This document shows, in pieces, positions 1 through 8,691 of a DNA stretch of 35,222 nt. The notes under the pieces were generated by a model that saw only the letters and a list, made by a program, of their open reading frames with translations, did not search any database and was not told the DNA's origin. Made by a program: the position numbers and the translations under genes. Origin of the DNA: an uncultured Holdemanella sp. (GTDB taxonomy: Bacteria > Bacillota_I > Bacilli_A > Erysipelotrichales > Erysipelotrichaceae); the NCBI RefSeq assembly GCF_934772795.1, contig NZ_CAKVMR010000019.1, forward strand, positions 1-35,222, in the 5' to 3' direction. The number at the start of each line of letters is the position of its first letter. Position 1 is the stretch's first letter.

Positions 1-26
1 ACACTATTAAAGTACATAAAAAAATA

Positions 27-60
27 AATAATCTTAAATCACGAAAATTCGAAGATTATT
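27..60. repeat. AT-rich inverted repeat upstream of pyrH
   Basis: The arms AATAATCTT (27-35) and AAGATTATT (52-60) pair perfectly around a 16-base loop. There is no T-run to its right, but an A-rich tract lies to its left. It could be the end of an upstream unit (tsf usually precedes pyrH) or a minus-strand terminator. No gene is visible in bases 1-115. Confidence 0.35.
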
Positions 61-115
61 TCATGCGTAATCACTATTTCCAAGGGTTTTTCTTTTTAAA
101 TGACACAATATAGTG

Positions 116-121
116 TATAAT
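116..121 (+). promoter_or_regulatory. Probable -10 element for pyrH operon
   Basis: A perfect TATAAT lies 30 bases before the pyrH ATG, preceded directly by TG. No good -35 is seen at 17 bases upstream (T-rich sequence only). It would start an mRNA with a short leader carrying the AAGGAG ribosome binding site at 139-144. Confidence 0.45.
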
Positions 122-151
122 TGTTGTGACAATTCAATAAGGAGCAATATT

Positions 152-862
152 ATGTATAAACGTGTTTTATTAAAATTAAGTGGCGAAGCTTTATCGAGCC
201 CTGAAGCTGCTTTTGATCCAGAAATCTTAAAAAGATTGGCAAAAGAGTTAAAAGAAGTACAAAAATTAGGGGTAGAATTAGCAATTGTTGTCGGAGGTGG
301 CAACTTCATTCGTGGTAAAATGATGGCTGAAATGGGAATGAACCGTGCTCAAGCTGATTATATGGGTATGTTAGGTACAGTAATCAACGCCTTAGCTGTT
401 CAAAATGCTTTGGAACAAGAAGGTGTGCAAACACGAGTGCAGACAGCTGTTGAAATGCAAAAGGTTGCTGAACCATTCATTTTAAGACGTGCATTACGTC
501 ACTTGGAAAAAGGCAGAATCGTTATTTTTGGAGCTGGTACAGGTTCTCCATACTTCTCAACAGATACAACGGCAGCATTACGTGCATCTGAAATTAATGC
601 AGATGTTATCTTAATGGCTAAAAATGGTGTTGATGGAGTTTATGATTCAGATCCAAAGAAAAATCCAAATGCTAAGAAATACGATACACTAAATTATATG
701 GACGTATTAAACGAAGGCTTACAAGTTATGGACTCAACAGCTATTAGTATGTGCATGGATAATGATATTGATTTAGTTGTATTCAATATGAATGAACCTG
801 GTAATATTGTCAAAGCAGTTCGCCGTGAAGTGAACGGTACTACAATCACTAAAAAGAAATAA
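152..862 (+). CDS. pyrH: UMP kinase
   Basis: Cytosolic UMP kinase of the amino acid kinase fold, converting UMP to UDP with ATP in pyrimidine nucleotide synthesis. The 236-residue length is normal for the family. It opens with the conserved KRVLLKLSGEAL nucleotide-binding strand and has VVGGGNFIRG, a glycine-rich phosphate loop, and FGAGTGSPYFSTDTTAALRA, the UMP and allosteric region. The ATG at 152 was chosen over an in-frame ATG at 113: AAGGAG lies at 139-144 and the family begins at this Met. The upstream ATG overlaps the putative -10 element. It is the first gene of a pyrH-frr pair that ends at a terminator after frr. In most Firmicutes rpsB-tsf precede pyrH; they are outside the window. 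Confidence 0.97.
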   Translation: MYKRVLLKLSGEALSSPEAAFDPEILKRLAKELKEVQKLGVELAIVVGGGNFIRGKMMAEMGMNRAQADYMGMLGTVINALAVQNALEQEGVQTRVQTAVEMQKVAEPFILRRALRHLEKGRIVIFGAGTGSPYFSTDTTAALRASEINADVILMAKNGVDGVYDSDPKKNPNAKKYDTLNYMDVLNEGLQVMDSTAISMCMDNDIDLVVFNMNEPGNIVKAVRREVNGTTITKKK

Positions 863-873
863 GGAGAATTAAA

Positions 874-1419
874 ATGAGTGATATTTTATTAAATGCAGAA
901 GAAAAAATGATGGGCGTTATTGATAATTTAGAATCAAACCTTCGTCAAATCCGTACTGGACGTGCTAGCGGACAAATGTTAGAACGTGTACAAGTCGAAT
1001 ATTATGGAGCAATGACACCAATCAATCAGATGGCTCAGATTTCTGTTGTTGAAGGTACACAACTTGTTATTAAACCTTATGATCGTTCAATTATTAAAGA
1101 TATTGCACATGCAATTCAAGCTGCTAACTTAGGATTGAATCCTCAAGCAGAAGCAGACGTAATTCGTATTTTAGTTCCTCAATTAACGGAAGATCGTCGT
1201 AAAGAATTAGCTAAAGATGCACAAAAGTATGGTGAAGAAGCTAAGATTGCGATTCGTAACGTACGTCGTGATGCGAACGATGCTATCAAAAAGGATAAAG
1301 AACTTCCTGAAGACGAACAAAAACAAACATTAGAAGAATCACAAAAATTAACAGACAAATACATTAAAGATGTTGATTCAATTTGTGAAGCAAAGAAAAA
1401 AGAAATATTAAATGTCTAA
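874..1419 (+). CDS. frr: Ribosome recycling factor
   Basis: Cytosolic factor that, with EF-G, splits the post-termination ribosome. The 181 residues are close to the usual 185. Recognisable segments are the N-terminal helix with LRQIRTGRASG, the central VQVEYYGAMTPINQMA, and IKPYDRSIIKDI of domain II. The C-terminal part is the long charged helix pair rich in Lys and Glu. It starts 11 bases after pyrH with AAGGAG at 861-866, so the two are co-transcribed. Its stop codon is built into the left arm of an intrinsic terminator, which separates it from uppS. Nothing is unusual in the protein. Confidence 0.97.
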   Translation: MSDILLNAEEKMMGVIDNLESNLRQIRTGRASGQMLERVQVEYYGAMTPINQMAQISVVEGTQLVIKPYDRSIIKDIAHAIQAANLGLNPQAEADVIRILVPQLTEDRRKELAKDAQKYGEEAKIAIRNVRRDANDAIKKDKELPEDEQKQTLEESQKLTDKYIKDVDSICEAKKKEILNV

Positions 1420-1444
1420 GTCCAAACTTGATTTGGACTTTTTT
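1418..1444 (+). terminator. Intrinsic terminator between frr and uppS
   Basis: The arms AAGTCCAAA (1418-1426) and TTTGGACTT (1432-1440) form a 9-bp stem with a 5-base loop, followed by TTTT. It includes the frr stop codon. The uppS ribosome binding site AAAGGAGG begins only three bases later (1447-1454), so uppS either depends on read-through or this acts as an attenuator. Confidence 0.8.
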
Positions 1445-1459
1445 AAAAAGGAGGTTTTT

Positions 1460-2152
1460 ATGGCACCAAAAACAGTAGCTATAATTATGGATGGTAATGG
1501 TCGTTGGGCCAAAAAAAGAGGCTTACCAAGAACAGCAGGACACAAAAAGGGTGCGGATACAATTCGTACTGTGGCTCTAGCAGCACAAGATATGGGAATT
1601 CAAAAATTGATTCTATATGCTTTTTCAACAGAAAACTGGAAAAGACCAGAAGATGAAGTTTCCTATTTATGCAAATTACCAGGATTATTCTTTAATAAAT
1701 TTATTAATGAATTGATGGAAAAGAACATTCGTGTAACTTTTGCCGGTGAATTAGAAAAATTCCCACAAGCAACACAAGATGTTATCAACAGAGCTGTAAA
1801 TATGACTAAGGATAACACTGGCTTAGAATTATGTTTAGCGATTAATTATGGTTCGCGAAGAGAAATGTTACTCGGTATGAAAAAATATGCAGATGAGGTT
1901 GCTCAAGGCAAACGTGAAAATAATTTAACGGAAGAAGAGTTCTCAAAATATTTATTTGTACCAGAAGACATTGATTTGATGATTCGTACAAGTGGAGAAC
2001 TTCGTATTTCTAATTATTTATTGTGGCAGCTTGCGTATGCAGAATTGATTTTTACACCAGTCGCATGGCCTGATTTTGATGAAAAAGCATTAAAAGATTG
2101 CCTCGATGAGTTTGCATCAAGAGATCGCAGATTTGGAGGCTTAACTTCATGA
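1460..2152 (+). CDS. uppS: Isoprenyl transferase (undecaprenyl diphosphate synthase)
   Basis: Cis-prenyltransferase that condenses isopentenyl diphosphate units onto farnesyl diphosphate to make the lipid carrier for peptidoglycan and other wall polymers. The 230 residues are slightly shorter than the usual 240-260. The signature IIMDGNGRWAKKRG with the catalytic Asp lies near the N-terminus, followed by GHKKGADTIR, FSTENWKRP and the C-terminal SGELRISNYLLWQLAYAEL. The ATG at 1460 was chosen because AAAGGAGG (1447-1454) precedes it; the longer in-frame start at 1412 lies inside frr and before the terminator. It overlaps cdsA by four bases (ATGA), so the two are translationally coupled. Confidence 0.96.
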   Translation: MAPKTVAIIMDGNGRWAKKRGLPRTAGHKKGADTIRTVALAAQDMGIQKLILYAFSTENWKRPEDEVSYLCKLPGLFFNKFINELMEKNIRVTFAGELEKFPQATQDVINRAVNMTKDNTGLELCLAINYGSRREMLLGMKKYADEVAQGKRENNLTEEEFSKYLFVPEDIDLMIRTSGELRISNYLLWQLAYAELIFTPVAWPDFDEKALKDCLDEFASRDRRFGGLTS

Positions 2153-2916
2153 AACAAAGAATAATTACCGCTATAGGTATCATTCTTGTTGTTGCACTGC
2201 CAGTAGCTCTTGGAGGATATTGGTTAGAAGCCCTTGCCCTATTTATTGTTTGTGCAGGTGCATATGAATGGATGCATATTCAGCCAGAATTTAAAAACTG
2301 GCCTAAATATGTTCTTCCACTCAGTGCTTTAGCCGTCGTTTTAACGAGAGTTTTACCTGATAAATACTTTTTTGTTATTGTGACACTGATTGTTGTGTTT
2401 TTATGGAGTCTTGTTGTTTTCGTTGAAAACTTTTCGATTATAGACGCCTTTGTATGTATTTCATACGTTACAATTTTCTCTCTTGTTTATCATGCAGTAG
2501 GACAAATCGCAAACGTACATCAGTATCTATGGACGATTGTTTTCGCTACATATGGAAGTGATACAGGAGCCTATTTTGTGGGTCGAGCTATTGGAAAACA
2601 CAAAATGAATCCTAGAATCTCACCTAAAAAGAGTTGGGAAGGTTTTGTAGGAGGAATTATATTTGGTTTTGTATTAAGTTTTGCGGTTAGCTTTAGCTAC
2701 GTATCAAACCTAAACCCAGTTTTAAACACATTCTTATGTTTAGTATGTCCAGCTACTGCAGAACTTGGGGATTTGTGTTTTAGTGCTATTAAACGTCATT
2801 TTGCCGTAAAAGACTTCTCTAATCTTTTACCAGGACATGGTGGTGTTTTAGATCGTGTAGATTCACTATTATTAAATATTATGGTATTTAGTGTTTTATA
2901 TACAATCATTCTCTAA
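2149..2916 (+). CDS. cdsA: Phosphatidate cytidylyltransferase
   Basis: Integral membrane enzyme that makes CDP-diacylglycerol from phosphatidate and CTP, the branch point to phosphatidylglycerol and cardiolipin. The 255 residues have several hydrophobic segments. The family signature is complete near residues 205-235: SAIKRHFAVKDF, then LLPGHGGVLDRVDS. Upstream, SPKKSWEGFVGG is the other conserved patch. Its ATG overlaps the uppS stop (ATGA). rseP follows directly; in many Firmicutes dxr lies between the two, and it is absent here. Confidence 0.96.
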   Translation: MKQRIITAIGIILVVALPVALGGYWLEALALFIVCAGAYEWMHIQPEFKNWPKYVLPLSALAVVLTRVLPDKYFFVIVTLIVVFLWSLVVFVENFSIIDAFVCISYVTIFSLVYHAVGQIANVHQYLWTIVFATYGSDTGAYFVGRAIGKHKMNPRISPKKSWEGFVGGIIFGFVLSFAVSFSYVSNLNPVLNTFLCLVCPATAELGDLCFSAIKRHFAVKDFSNLLPGHGGVLDRVDSLLLNIMVFSVLYTIIL

Positions 2917-2927
2917 GGGGGATTTGA

Positions 2928-4001
2928 ATGGATTTTATTATTGGTATAATTGCCTTTGTCGTGATGCTAAGCGTGATTGTCATTTTACATGAGTTAGGGC
3001 ATTTTTTAGTCGCAAAACATTTCGGGGTTTACTGTAAAGAATTCTCTATTGGTATGGGACCCTGTCTTTATCAAAAACAAGGAAAAGAAACTGCTTTTTC
3101 CATTCGTGCCATACCATTTGGAGGCTATGTAATGATGGCTGGCGAAGAAGATGGCTCACAAAGTGAAGAAGATAGCTGGTTAAAGGATGTTCCAGAAAAT
3201 AGACGCTTGAACGGAATTGAAAGATGGAAACAAGTCTGCATCATGATTGCTGGTATTGTGATGAATATTTTATTGGCATGGATCATATATATGGGTGTGG
3301 CATTAGCTCAGGGCTATGTAGTAGAAGAGGCAAAACCTGTTGTTTATGTAGTTGAAGAGGATTCTGTAGCACAAAAAGCAGGCCTAGAAAAAGAGGATCG
3401 CATCGTCAAAGTTCAAAGTGAAGATGGAAAAAGTATTCAACCTAAAACACAATATGAGATTTTAGAGTTTATTCAATATCATCATGATACATTGACATTA
3501 ACTGTAAAGCGCGATGGCACAACTTTTGAAACTACACTAACTCCATCCTATGATAAAGATATGGAAGGCTATACACTTGGATATAAGGCGATTGCGTATG
3601 CGAAGAAGATTCCTTGGTATCAATCTTTATGGGTTGGTTGCCAAAATACTTGGGATAGTGCAACAACTATATTTAAATCTTTGAACATGATCATCCATGG
3701 ACAGGGATTAGAAAACTTATCGGGTCCTGTTGGCATTTTAAATGTCACTAGTAAATCTGTACAATATGGATTGGACATGTATTTTAGTTTGTTTGCGATG
3801 ATTTCATTGAACATTGGAATCTTTAATGCCATTCCTATTCCAGCATTAGATGGTGGAAGAATTTTAATATTGTTGATTGAAAAATTAATTGGTCGAAAAG
3901 TTTCTACGAAAGTTGTAGAAAATATCATTATGGCCAGTTTTGTACTCTTGATGTTGTTGTTTTTATACGCAACATATAATGATATTGTTCGATTGTTTTA
4001 A
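2928..4001 (+). CDS. rseP: Site-2 intramembrane metalloprotease RseP
   Basis: Membrane zinc protease of the M50 family that cleaves anti-sigma factors and remnant signal peptides within the membrane. It has 357 residues. The zinc-binding motif HELGHFLVAKHFGV is in the first transmembrane segment (about residues 22-35). A single PDZ domain follows near residues 120-200 (SVAQKAGLEKEDRIVKV). The third zinc-ligand motif NAIPIPALDGGR is near residue 305, and the C-terminus is a hydrophobic helix. GGGGG-type ribosome binding site, 11 bases after cdsA. A strong terminator follows. Confidence 0.95.
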   Translation: MDFIIGIIAFVVMLSVIVILHELGHFLVAKHFGVYCKEFSIGMGPCLYQKQGKETAFSIRAIPFGGYVMMAGEEDGSQSEEDSWLKDVPENRRLNGIERWKQVCIMIAGIVMNILLAWIIYMGVALAQGYVVEEAKPVVYVVEEDSVAQKAGLEKEDRIVKVQSEDGKSIQPKTQYEILEFIQYHHDTLTLTVKRDGTTFETTLTPSYDKDMEGYTLGYKAIAYAKKIPWYQSLWVGCQNTWDSATTIFKSLNMIIHGQGLENLSGPVGILNVTSKSVQYGLDMYFSLFAMISLNIGIFNAIPIPALDGGRILILLIEKLIGRKVSTKVVENIIMASFVLLMLLFLYATYNDIVRLF

Positions 4002-4008
4002 AAAAAAG

Positions 4009-4039
4009 AACCTATATTTTACAATATAGGTTTTTCTTT
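4009..4039. terminator. Bidirectional terminator between rseP and the hemolysin III gene
   Basis: AACCTATATT (4009-4018) pairs with AATATAGGTT (4023-4032) around TTAC. There is a T-run to the right and an A-run to the left, so it can end both the plus-strand rseP operon and the convergent minus-strand gene. Confidence 0.85.
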
Positions 4040-4696
4040 TTAGATAAAATAAAGAATAGCTAATAAGTGACAAATACTTGCTAAGATAATGAAAATGTGC
4101 CAAACAAAATGAAAATATCTTTTTTGTGGTTTTGAATAAAAGAAAGTACCTATGGTGTACATAACACCACCTAATGCAATCAAAATGATAAATATAGGTT
4201 GAGTTTCTTTGATTAGCGTAGGTAAAATAAAGATAGCTAACCACCCCATGATCATATAGATTGTCATTGAAAGTTTAGGATAACTTTTCGTCGCAATCGA
4301 TTTCAATAAGATTCCTGCAATTACCATAACCCATTCGATAGCTAAAATTGTATATCCTTTCCAGTTGTTCATAAGATTTAGACAAATGGGCGTATAAGTT
4401 CCTGCAATAGCCAATAAGATCATGATGTGATCTAATTTTCTAAATACATATTTGTGTGTTGTTTCATGTGGCATGCTGTGGTAAAGACAAGAACCCGCAA
4501 ACATAAAGAGTAGGCAAATCAAAAATACGGCTGTTCCAAGTGTCTTTATAGCGCCACCTTGTAAATAGGCACGAACACTATAGTATGGAAGTGCAAACAA
4601 AATCAAAAGTGCCATAACTCCATGTGTGATACAGTTACCTACTTCTTCACCAAAACAAAGTGGATAAACATACTGCATACTATCTTTCTTGTTCAT
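4040..4696 (-). CDS. Hemolysin III / YqfA family membrane protein
   Basis: Seven-helix membrane protein of the PAQR superfamily, whose bacterial members were named hemolysin III. The physiological role is uncertain. Family marks visible: GNCITHG near the N-terminus, SCLYHS, LDHIMILLAIAGTYTP, and a C-terminal FVWHIFIILASICH with the conserved histidines (probable zinc ligands). Length is 218 residues from the ATG at 4696. An in-frame ATG two codons upstream (4702) is possible, but neither has a Shine-Dalgarno sequence. A TTGTAT-17-TATAGT promoter ends exactly six bases before the ATG at 4696, so a leaderless mRNA starting at this codon is inferred. The gene is isolated and opposite in direction to its neighbours. 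Confidence 0.9.
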   Translation of the reverse strand: MNKKDSMQYVYPLCFGEEVGNCITHGVMALLILFALPYYSVRAYLQGGAIKTLGTAVFLICLLFMFAGSCLYHSMPHETTHKYVFRKLDHIMILLAIAGTYTPICLNLMNNWKGYTILAIEWVMVIAGILLKSIATKSYPKLSMTIYMIMGWLAIFILPTLIKETQPIFIILIALGGVMYTIGTFFYSKPQKRYFHFVWHIFIILASICHLLAILYFI

Positions 4697-4702
4697 ACAC
4701 AT

Positions 4703-4731
4703 ACTATAACATAATAATAAATAATATACAA
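4703..4731 (-). promoter_or_regulatory. Promoter of the hemolysin III gene
   Basis: Read on the minus strand: -35 TTGTAT (4726-4731), a 17-base spacer, and -10 TATAGT (4703-4708). The hexamer ends six bases before the ATG at 4696, which would put the transcript start on the start codon. Confidence 0.55.
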
Positions 4732-4770
4732 TCTAGAAATAGATACTAGATATATTTTATGTGATTTTTT

Positions 4771-4779
4771 TGATATAAT
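4771..4779 (+). promoter_or_regulatory. Extended -10 promoter of smc
   Basis: TGATATAAT is a perfect extended -10 (TGnTATAAT). The -35 region at 17 bases upstream is poor (TATATT). The same nine bases recur upstream of dnaE. Confidence 0.7.
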
Positions 4780-4804
4780 ACACTAGTTAGAGTGGAGGGT
4801 CTTG

Positions 4805-7732
4805 ATGTTTTTAAAACGTATTGAATTACAAGGCTTTAAAAGCTTTGCAGATAAAACAGTGATTCAATTTGATCAAGATATTACAGGCATTGTAGGACCA
4901 AACGGATGTGGTAAAAGTAATGTGAATGATGCTATTCGTTGGGTACTCGGTGAACAGAGTGTTAAATCACTTCGTTCAGGTACAAATATGTCAGATATTA
5001 TCTTCTCAGGAAGTGAATATAGAAAACCTGTAAACATGGCACGCGTTACGTTGGTATTTGACAATTCAACACGTGTTTTTGATTCAGATTTTGATGAAAT
5101 AGAAATTACACGACAAATTTTACGTGCCAATAATGAAGCAAGTTATTTTATAAATAAAACACCATGCCGATTAAAAGATATTAATGATTTAGTCATGGAT
5201 ACAGGATTAGGAAAAGATTCCTTAAGTATTATTACGCAGGGTAATATTTCTTCTTTTGCGGATGCCAAGCCAGAAGATAGGCGTTCTTTATTTGAGGAAG
5301 CTGCAGGTGTCGCAAAGTATAAAAAGAGAAAAAAGGTGTCATTGTCTAAATTAGAGCAGACAAAAGAAAACCTGGATCGTTTGCAGGATATTCTAGATGA
5401 GCTTGAAAGACAAATTGGACCTTTGGAAAAACAAGCTAAAAAGGCAGAAAAATATATTTCTTTAAGAGATAAATTATCAAAAATTGAAATTAGTGTATTG
5501 GTTGAGGATATTGATCAATATAATGATAAAATTAATCAGATCAATAAAGAATTGTTTGATATCCAAGCTATGCATACATCAGAGAATGCGGAGCTTTTAA
5601 AGCAGGAAAATCGCTTAGAAAGCATTCGAAAAGAAATGTATGCTCTTGATAAACAAATCAATGAGCTGCAAGGAAAATATACAAAAGCGATGGAAGAAAA
5701 TTATCAGCTTGAAAGACGTAAAATCGAGCAGGATGAAAAGCGAAAGTATATGTTGCAGGTAGCGGATAAACAAGCTCGTCAAAAAGAATTACAGGCTATG
5801 CTTGAAGAAGCACGATTTGAATATCAAGATCGCCATCAGCGTTTAATGCAGACGCAACAAGATTTAAACAATCGTCGTAATATTGTGAATGATTTAAAAA
5901 CGAAAATTTCAAAGGCACGTTATGAATCGGATCAGGCAAACAATATCTTGACACAACTACAAAATCGTAGACAAGTATTGGAAAATATGATGAAGCAGCC
6001 TTTTGCTCATCAACAAGGTGTGCGTTCTGTTATGCAGGCAAGAAACTCTTTATCTGGTGTTTACGGAGTTGTCAGTGAATTGTTGATTGCGCATGCCGAT
6101 AAAGCTTTAGCTGTCAATGCAGCATTAGGTGGAAGTATTTATCAAATCATTACGAAAAATGAGGCGGACGCTAGAAATGCCATTTCATTCTTGAAACGAA
6201 ATCGTAGTGGACGTGCAACTTTCTTACCATTAAGTGTATGTCATCCTAGAAAAATGAATGAACAAGTAATCACAATTGCTTCAACAAGCCCAGGCTTTTT
6301 GGGTTTTGCGAGTGAATGCGTGGACTGTAAAGAAATTTTTGATCCAGTGAAAGAACGATTGCTTGGTAATGTGATTGTGGTAGATACATTGCAGAATGCG
6401 AATGAAACCGCAAAACGATTACGTTATGCCTATAAAATTGTTACCCTAGATGGGGATATCGTACATACCGGTGGTAGTATGACGGGTGGTGTTACGAAGA
6501 ATCAAAGTACACCAGTCACAATGCGTCAGGAATTAGAAACAATTAATTCAAAAATTGAAGGACAGAAAATCAAAGCCGGCAATTGTTTGGATGAAACAGA
6601 GATTCTTACGCAGAAACTTCAAAAAGAAAACGATGCGATTGTAACTTTACAGATTGAATTGGCTAAGCTAGAAAATATTTATGCGACTAAGAAGGCAAAA
6701 TACGATTCCATCTTAGCTGAATATCAAGAATTAGGTGTAGACATTGAAGATAGTGGAGAATTAGCACAAGATGATCTTGTTGTACAAATGTCTAAGATGC
6801 ATGCGGTATTGGATTCATTGTCTTTAGAGATTCAAAGCTTGCGTCAGACTCGTTTTGATAAAGGAAATGAAGCAGAACAACTTGAAAATCAGATTCGTTT
6901 AGTTCGTAGAGAAATGAGTTCTAAACAATCGCAGATCCATAACTATGAAATGGAAGTTGTGAAAATCAAAACGCAATTAGAGAACGCATTGAACCGTTTA
7001 AGTACAGATTATGAAATGACTTATGAATATGCATTAACTAAAAAGGAAGATGTAGAAATCGAAAGTGCAAAAGAAGAAGTTATTCAACTTCGTCAAGCTA
7101 TTTCTCGTTTAGGAAATGTGAATTTGGATGCACCAAATGAATATAAAGAAGTCAAAGAACGTTTTGATTTTATGACAAGCCAAAAAGAAGATTTAGAAAA
7201 GGCAAGTCAACAAATCTTGGCAGCCATTGATGAGATGGACAAGACAATGATCAGTCAATTTACAGAGATGTTTAATAAAATTAATGCTGAACTAGATGGC
7301 GTATTCAAGGCTATGTTTGGTGGAGGACGTGCTAGTCTTTCCATGGTAGATCCAGAAGATGTATTGAATACGGGTATTGATATTGATGTTCAGCCTCCTG
7401 GAAAAATGGTTAAAAATATCCAGACATTCTCGGGTGGAGAAAAGGCTTTGATTGCGATCAGCGTATTGTTTGCAATATTGAAGGCACGTACAATGCCATT
7501 ATGTATCTTTGATGAGGTTGAAGCAGCATTAGACCAGGCAAATGTTGAGCGTTTTGCCCGTTATTTATCGCATTATCGTGGTCAATCTCAATTTATTGCG
7601 GTAACACATAGACCAGGAACTATGGAACAATGTGATACTTTGTATGGTGTTACTATGCAAAAAGATGGAGTTAGTAAAGTATTAAAAGTGCAATTGAAAG
7701 ATGCAGTACATATAGCGAAGGAGGAAAAGTAA
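4805..7732 (+). CDS. smc: Chromosome condensation ATPase SMC (short-arm form)
   Basis: ABC-type ATPase that dimerises through its hinge and, with ScpA and ScpB, organises and segregates the chromosome. Walker A GPNGCGKS is at residues 31-38. An N-terminal coiled coil runs from about residue 165 to 400, the hinge from about 405 to 560 (ending GGSMTGGV), and the return coil to about 765. Then come signature FSGGEKALIAI (about 875) and Walker B CIFDEVEAALD (about 900). The total of 975 residues is about 200 fewer than the usual 1,180, and both arms are shortened about equally with heads and hinge intact, so this is not a truncation. The ATG at 4805 was preferred over TTG at 4802 because GGAGGG (4794-4799) is then five bases away. 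The stop overlaps the ftsY start (TAATG). Confidence 0.96.
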   Translation: MFLKRIELQGFKSFADKTVIQFDQDITGIVGPNGCGKSNVNDAIRWVLGEQSVKSLRSGTNMSDIIFSGSEYRKPVNMARVTLVFDNSTRVFDSDFDEIEITRQILRANNEASYFINKTPCRLKDINDLVMDTGLGKDSLSIITQGNISSFADAKPEDRRSLFEEAAGVAKYKKRKKVSLSKLEQTKENLDRLQDILDELERQIGPLEKQAKKAEKYISLRDKLSKIEISVLVEDIDQYNDKINQINKELFDIQAMHTSENAELLKQENRLESIRKEMYALDKQINELQGKYTKAMEENYQLERRKIEQDEKRKYMLQVADKQARQKELQAMLEEARFEYQDRHQRLMQTQQDLNNRRNIVNDLKTKISKARYESDQANNILTQLQNRRQVLENMMKQPFAHQQGVRSVMQARNSLSGVYGVVSELLIAHADKALAVNAALGGSIYQIITKNEADARNAISFLKRNRSGRATFLPLSVCHPRKMNEQVITIASTSPGFLGFASECVDCKEIFDPVKERLLGNVIVVDTLQNANETAKRLRYAYKIVTLDGDIVHTGGSMTGGVTKNQSTPVTMRQELETINSKIEGQKIKAGNCLDETEILTQKLQKENDAIVTLQIELAKLENIYATKKAKYDSILAEYQELGVDIEDSGELAQDDLVVQMSKMHAVLDSLSLEIQSLRQTRFDKGNEAEQLENQIRLVRREMSSKQSQIHNYEMEVVKIKTQLENALNRLSTDYEMTYEYALTKKEDVEIESAKEEVIQLRQAISRLGNVNLDAPNEYKEVKERFDFMTSQKEDLEKASQQILAAIDEMDKTMISQFTEMFNKINAELDGVFKAMFGGGRASLSMVDPEDVLNTGIDIDVQPPGKMVKNIQTFSGGEKALIAISVLFAILKARTMPLCIFDEVEAALDQANVERFARYLSHYRGQSQFIAVTHRPGTMEQCDTLYGVTMQKDGVSKVLKVQLKDAVHIAKEEK

Positions 7733-8691
7733 TGTCGGTCTTTTCGAAAATTAAAGAAGCTTTCGTAAAAAGTGAAGATAAAGATAAATATTTATCGGGT
7801 CTTGATCGATCAAAGAAAAGCTTTGGAGATCGTATGCGTGCTTTATCCAATAACTTTCACGGAATTGATGATGATCTATTAGAACAGATCATGGTCATTC
7901 TACTAGAGAGTGATGTGGGTATTCATACAGCACAAAAAATCGTGGATGCGTTTGAATCAAATGGAAAACATGTTAAAGAATATGATTCCATGTTAGATTA
8001 TTTGGTTTCCATTCTGTATGATTTCTATGATGAATCAAGCGATGAACCAATTAAAATGAATGAAGAAGGTCCAACTGTTATTTTAATGGTTGGTGTTAAT
8101 GGTAGTGGTAAGACAACTACAAGTGCAAAATTGATTCAATATTACAAGGAGCAAGGTAAGAAAGTTGCGGTTGCAGCAGCCGATACATTCCGTGCTGGAG
8201 CTATTGATCAAATTGATACTTGGGCAACACGATTAGGTGTTCATTGTGTAAAAGGTAAGATGAATCAAGATCCAAGTTCCGTATTGGTGGATGCTTGTCG
8301 TTATGCCAAAGAAAATGATATTGATATTTTGATTTGCGATACTGCGGGTCGTCTACAAAATAAAACAAATTTGATGAATGAATTAAGCAAGATGCACCGT
8401 GTTGTTCAAAGAGAAATCGAGGGAGCACCACAAGAAGTTTGGTTAGTTCTAGATGCGACTACAGGACAAAATGGTATTTCACAGGCAAAAGTATTCTTGG
8501 AAGCAACGGATGTAACAGGTATCGTTTTAACGAAGATGGACGGTACAGCCAAGGGTGGCGTAGTACTTGCGATTCGAGATTTATTACATTTACCAGTTCG
8601 TTTCTTAGGTTTAGGTGAAAAGCCAGCGGATTTAAGACCATTTGATATCAATGCCTTCTTGATGGGAATCACAAAGGGTATGGAAGAATAA
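7732..8691 (+). CDS. ftsY: Signal recognition particle receptor FtsY
   Basis: SRP-family GTPase at the membrane that receives ribosome-SRP complexes and hands nascent membrane proteins to SecYEG. It has 319 residues and no long acidic A domain, as in many Gram-positives. An N domain of helices covers about residues 20-100. The G domain has GVNGSGKTTTSAKL (G1, about 118-131), DTFRAGAIDQ, DTAGRLQNK (G3), LTKMDGTAKGG (G4) and GLGEKPADLRPF at the C-terminus. Its ATG overlaps the smc stop by one base and its stop overlaps ylxM the same way, so the three genes form a tightly coupled unit. Confidence 0.97.
   Translation: MSVFSKIKEAFVKSEDKDKYLSGLDRSKKSFGDRMRALSNNFHGIDDDLLEQIMVILLESDVGIHTAQKIVDAFESNGKHVKEYDSMLDYLVSILYDFYDESSDEPIKMNEEGPTVILMVGVNGSGKTTTSAKLIQYYKEQGKKVAVAAADTFRAGAIDQIDTWATRLGVHCVKGKMNQDPSSVLVDACRYAKENDIDILICDTAGRLQNKTNLMNELSKMHRVVQREIEGAPQEVWLVLDATTGQNGISQAKVFLEATDVTGIVLTKMDGTAKGGVVLAIRDLLHLPVRFLGLGEKPADLRPFDINAFLMGITKGMEE

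Noticed and set aside
4802..4804. TTG as the smc start codon
   Set aside because: It is only two bases from GGAGGG; the ATG at 4805 has correct spacing and gives the family's usual N-terminus.
4805..7732. Truncation or frameshift in smc because of its short length
   Set aside because: Walker A, hinge, signature and Walker B are all intact in one frame and both arms are reduced alike.
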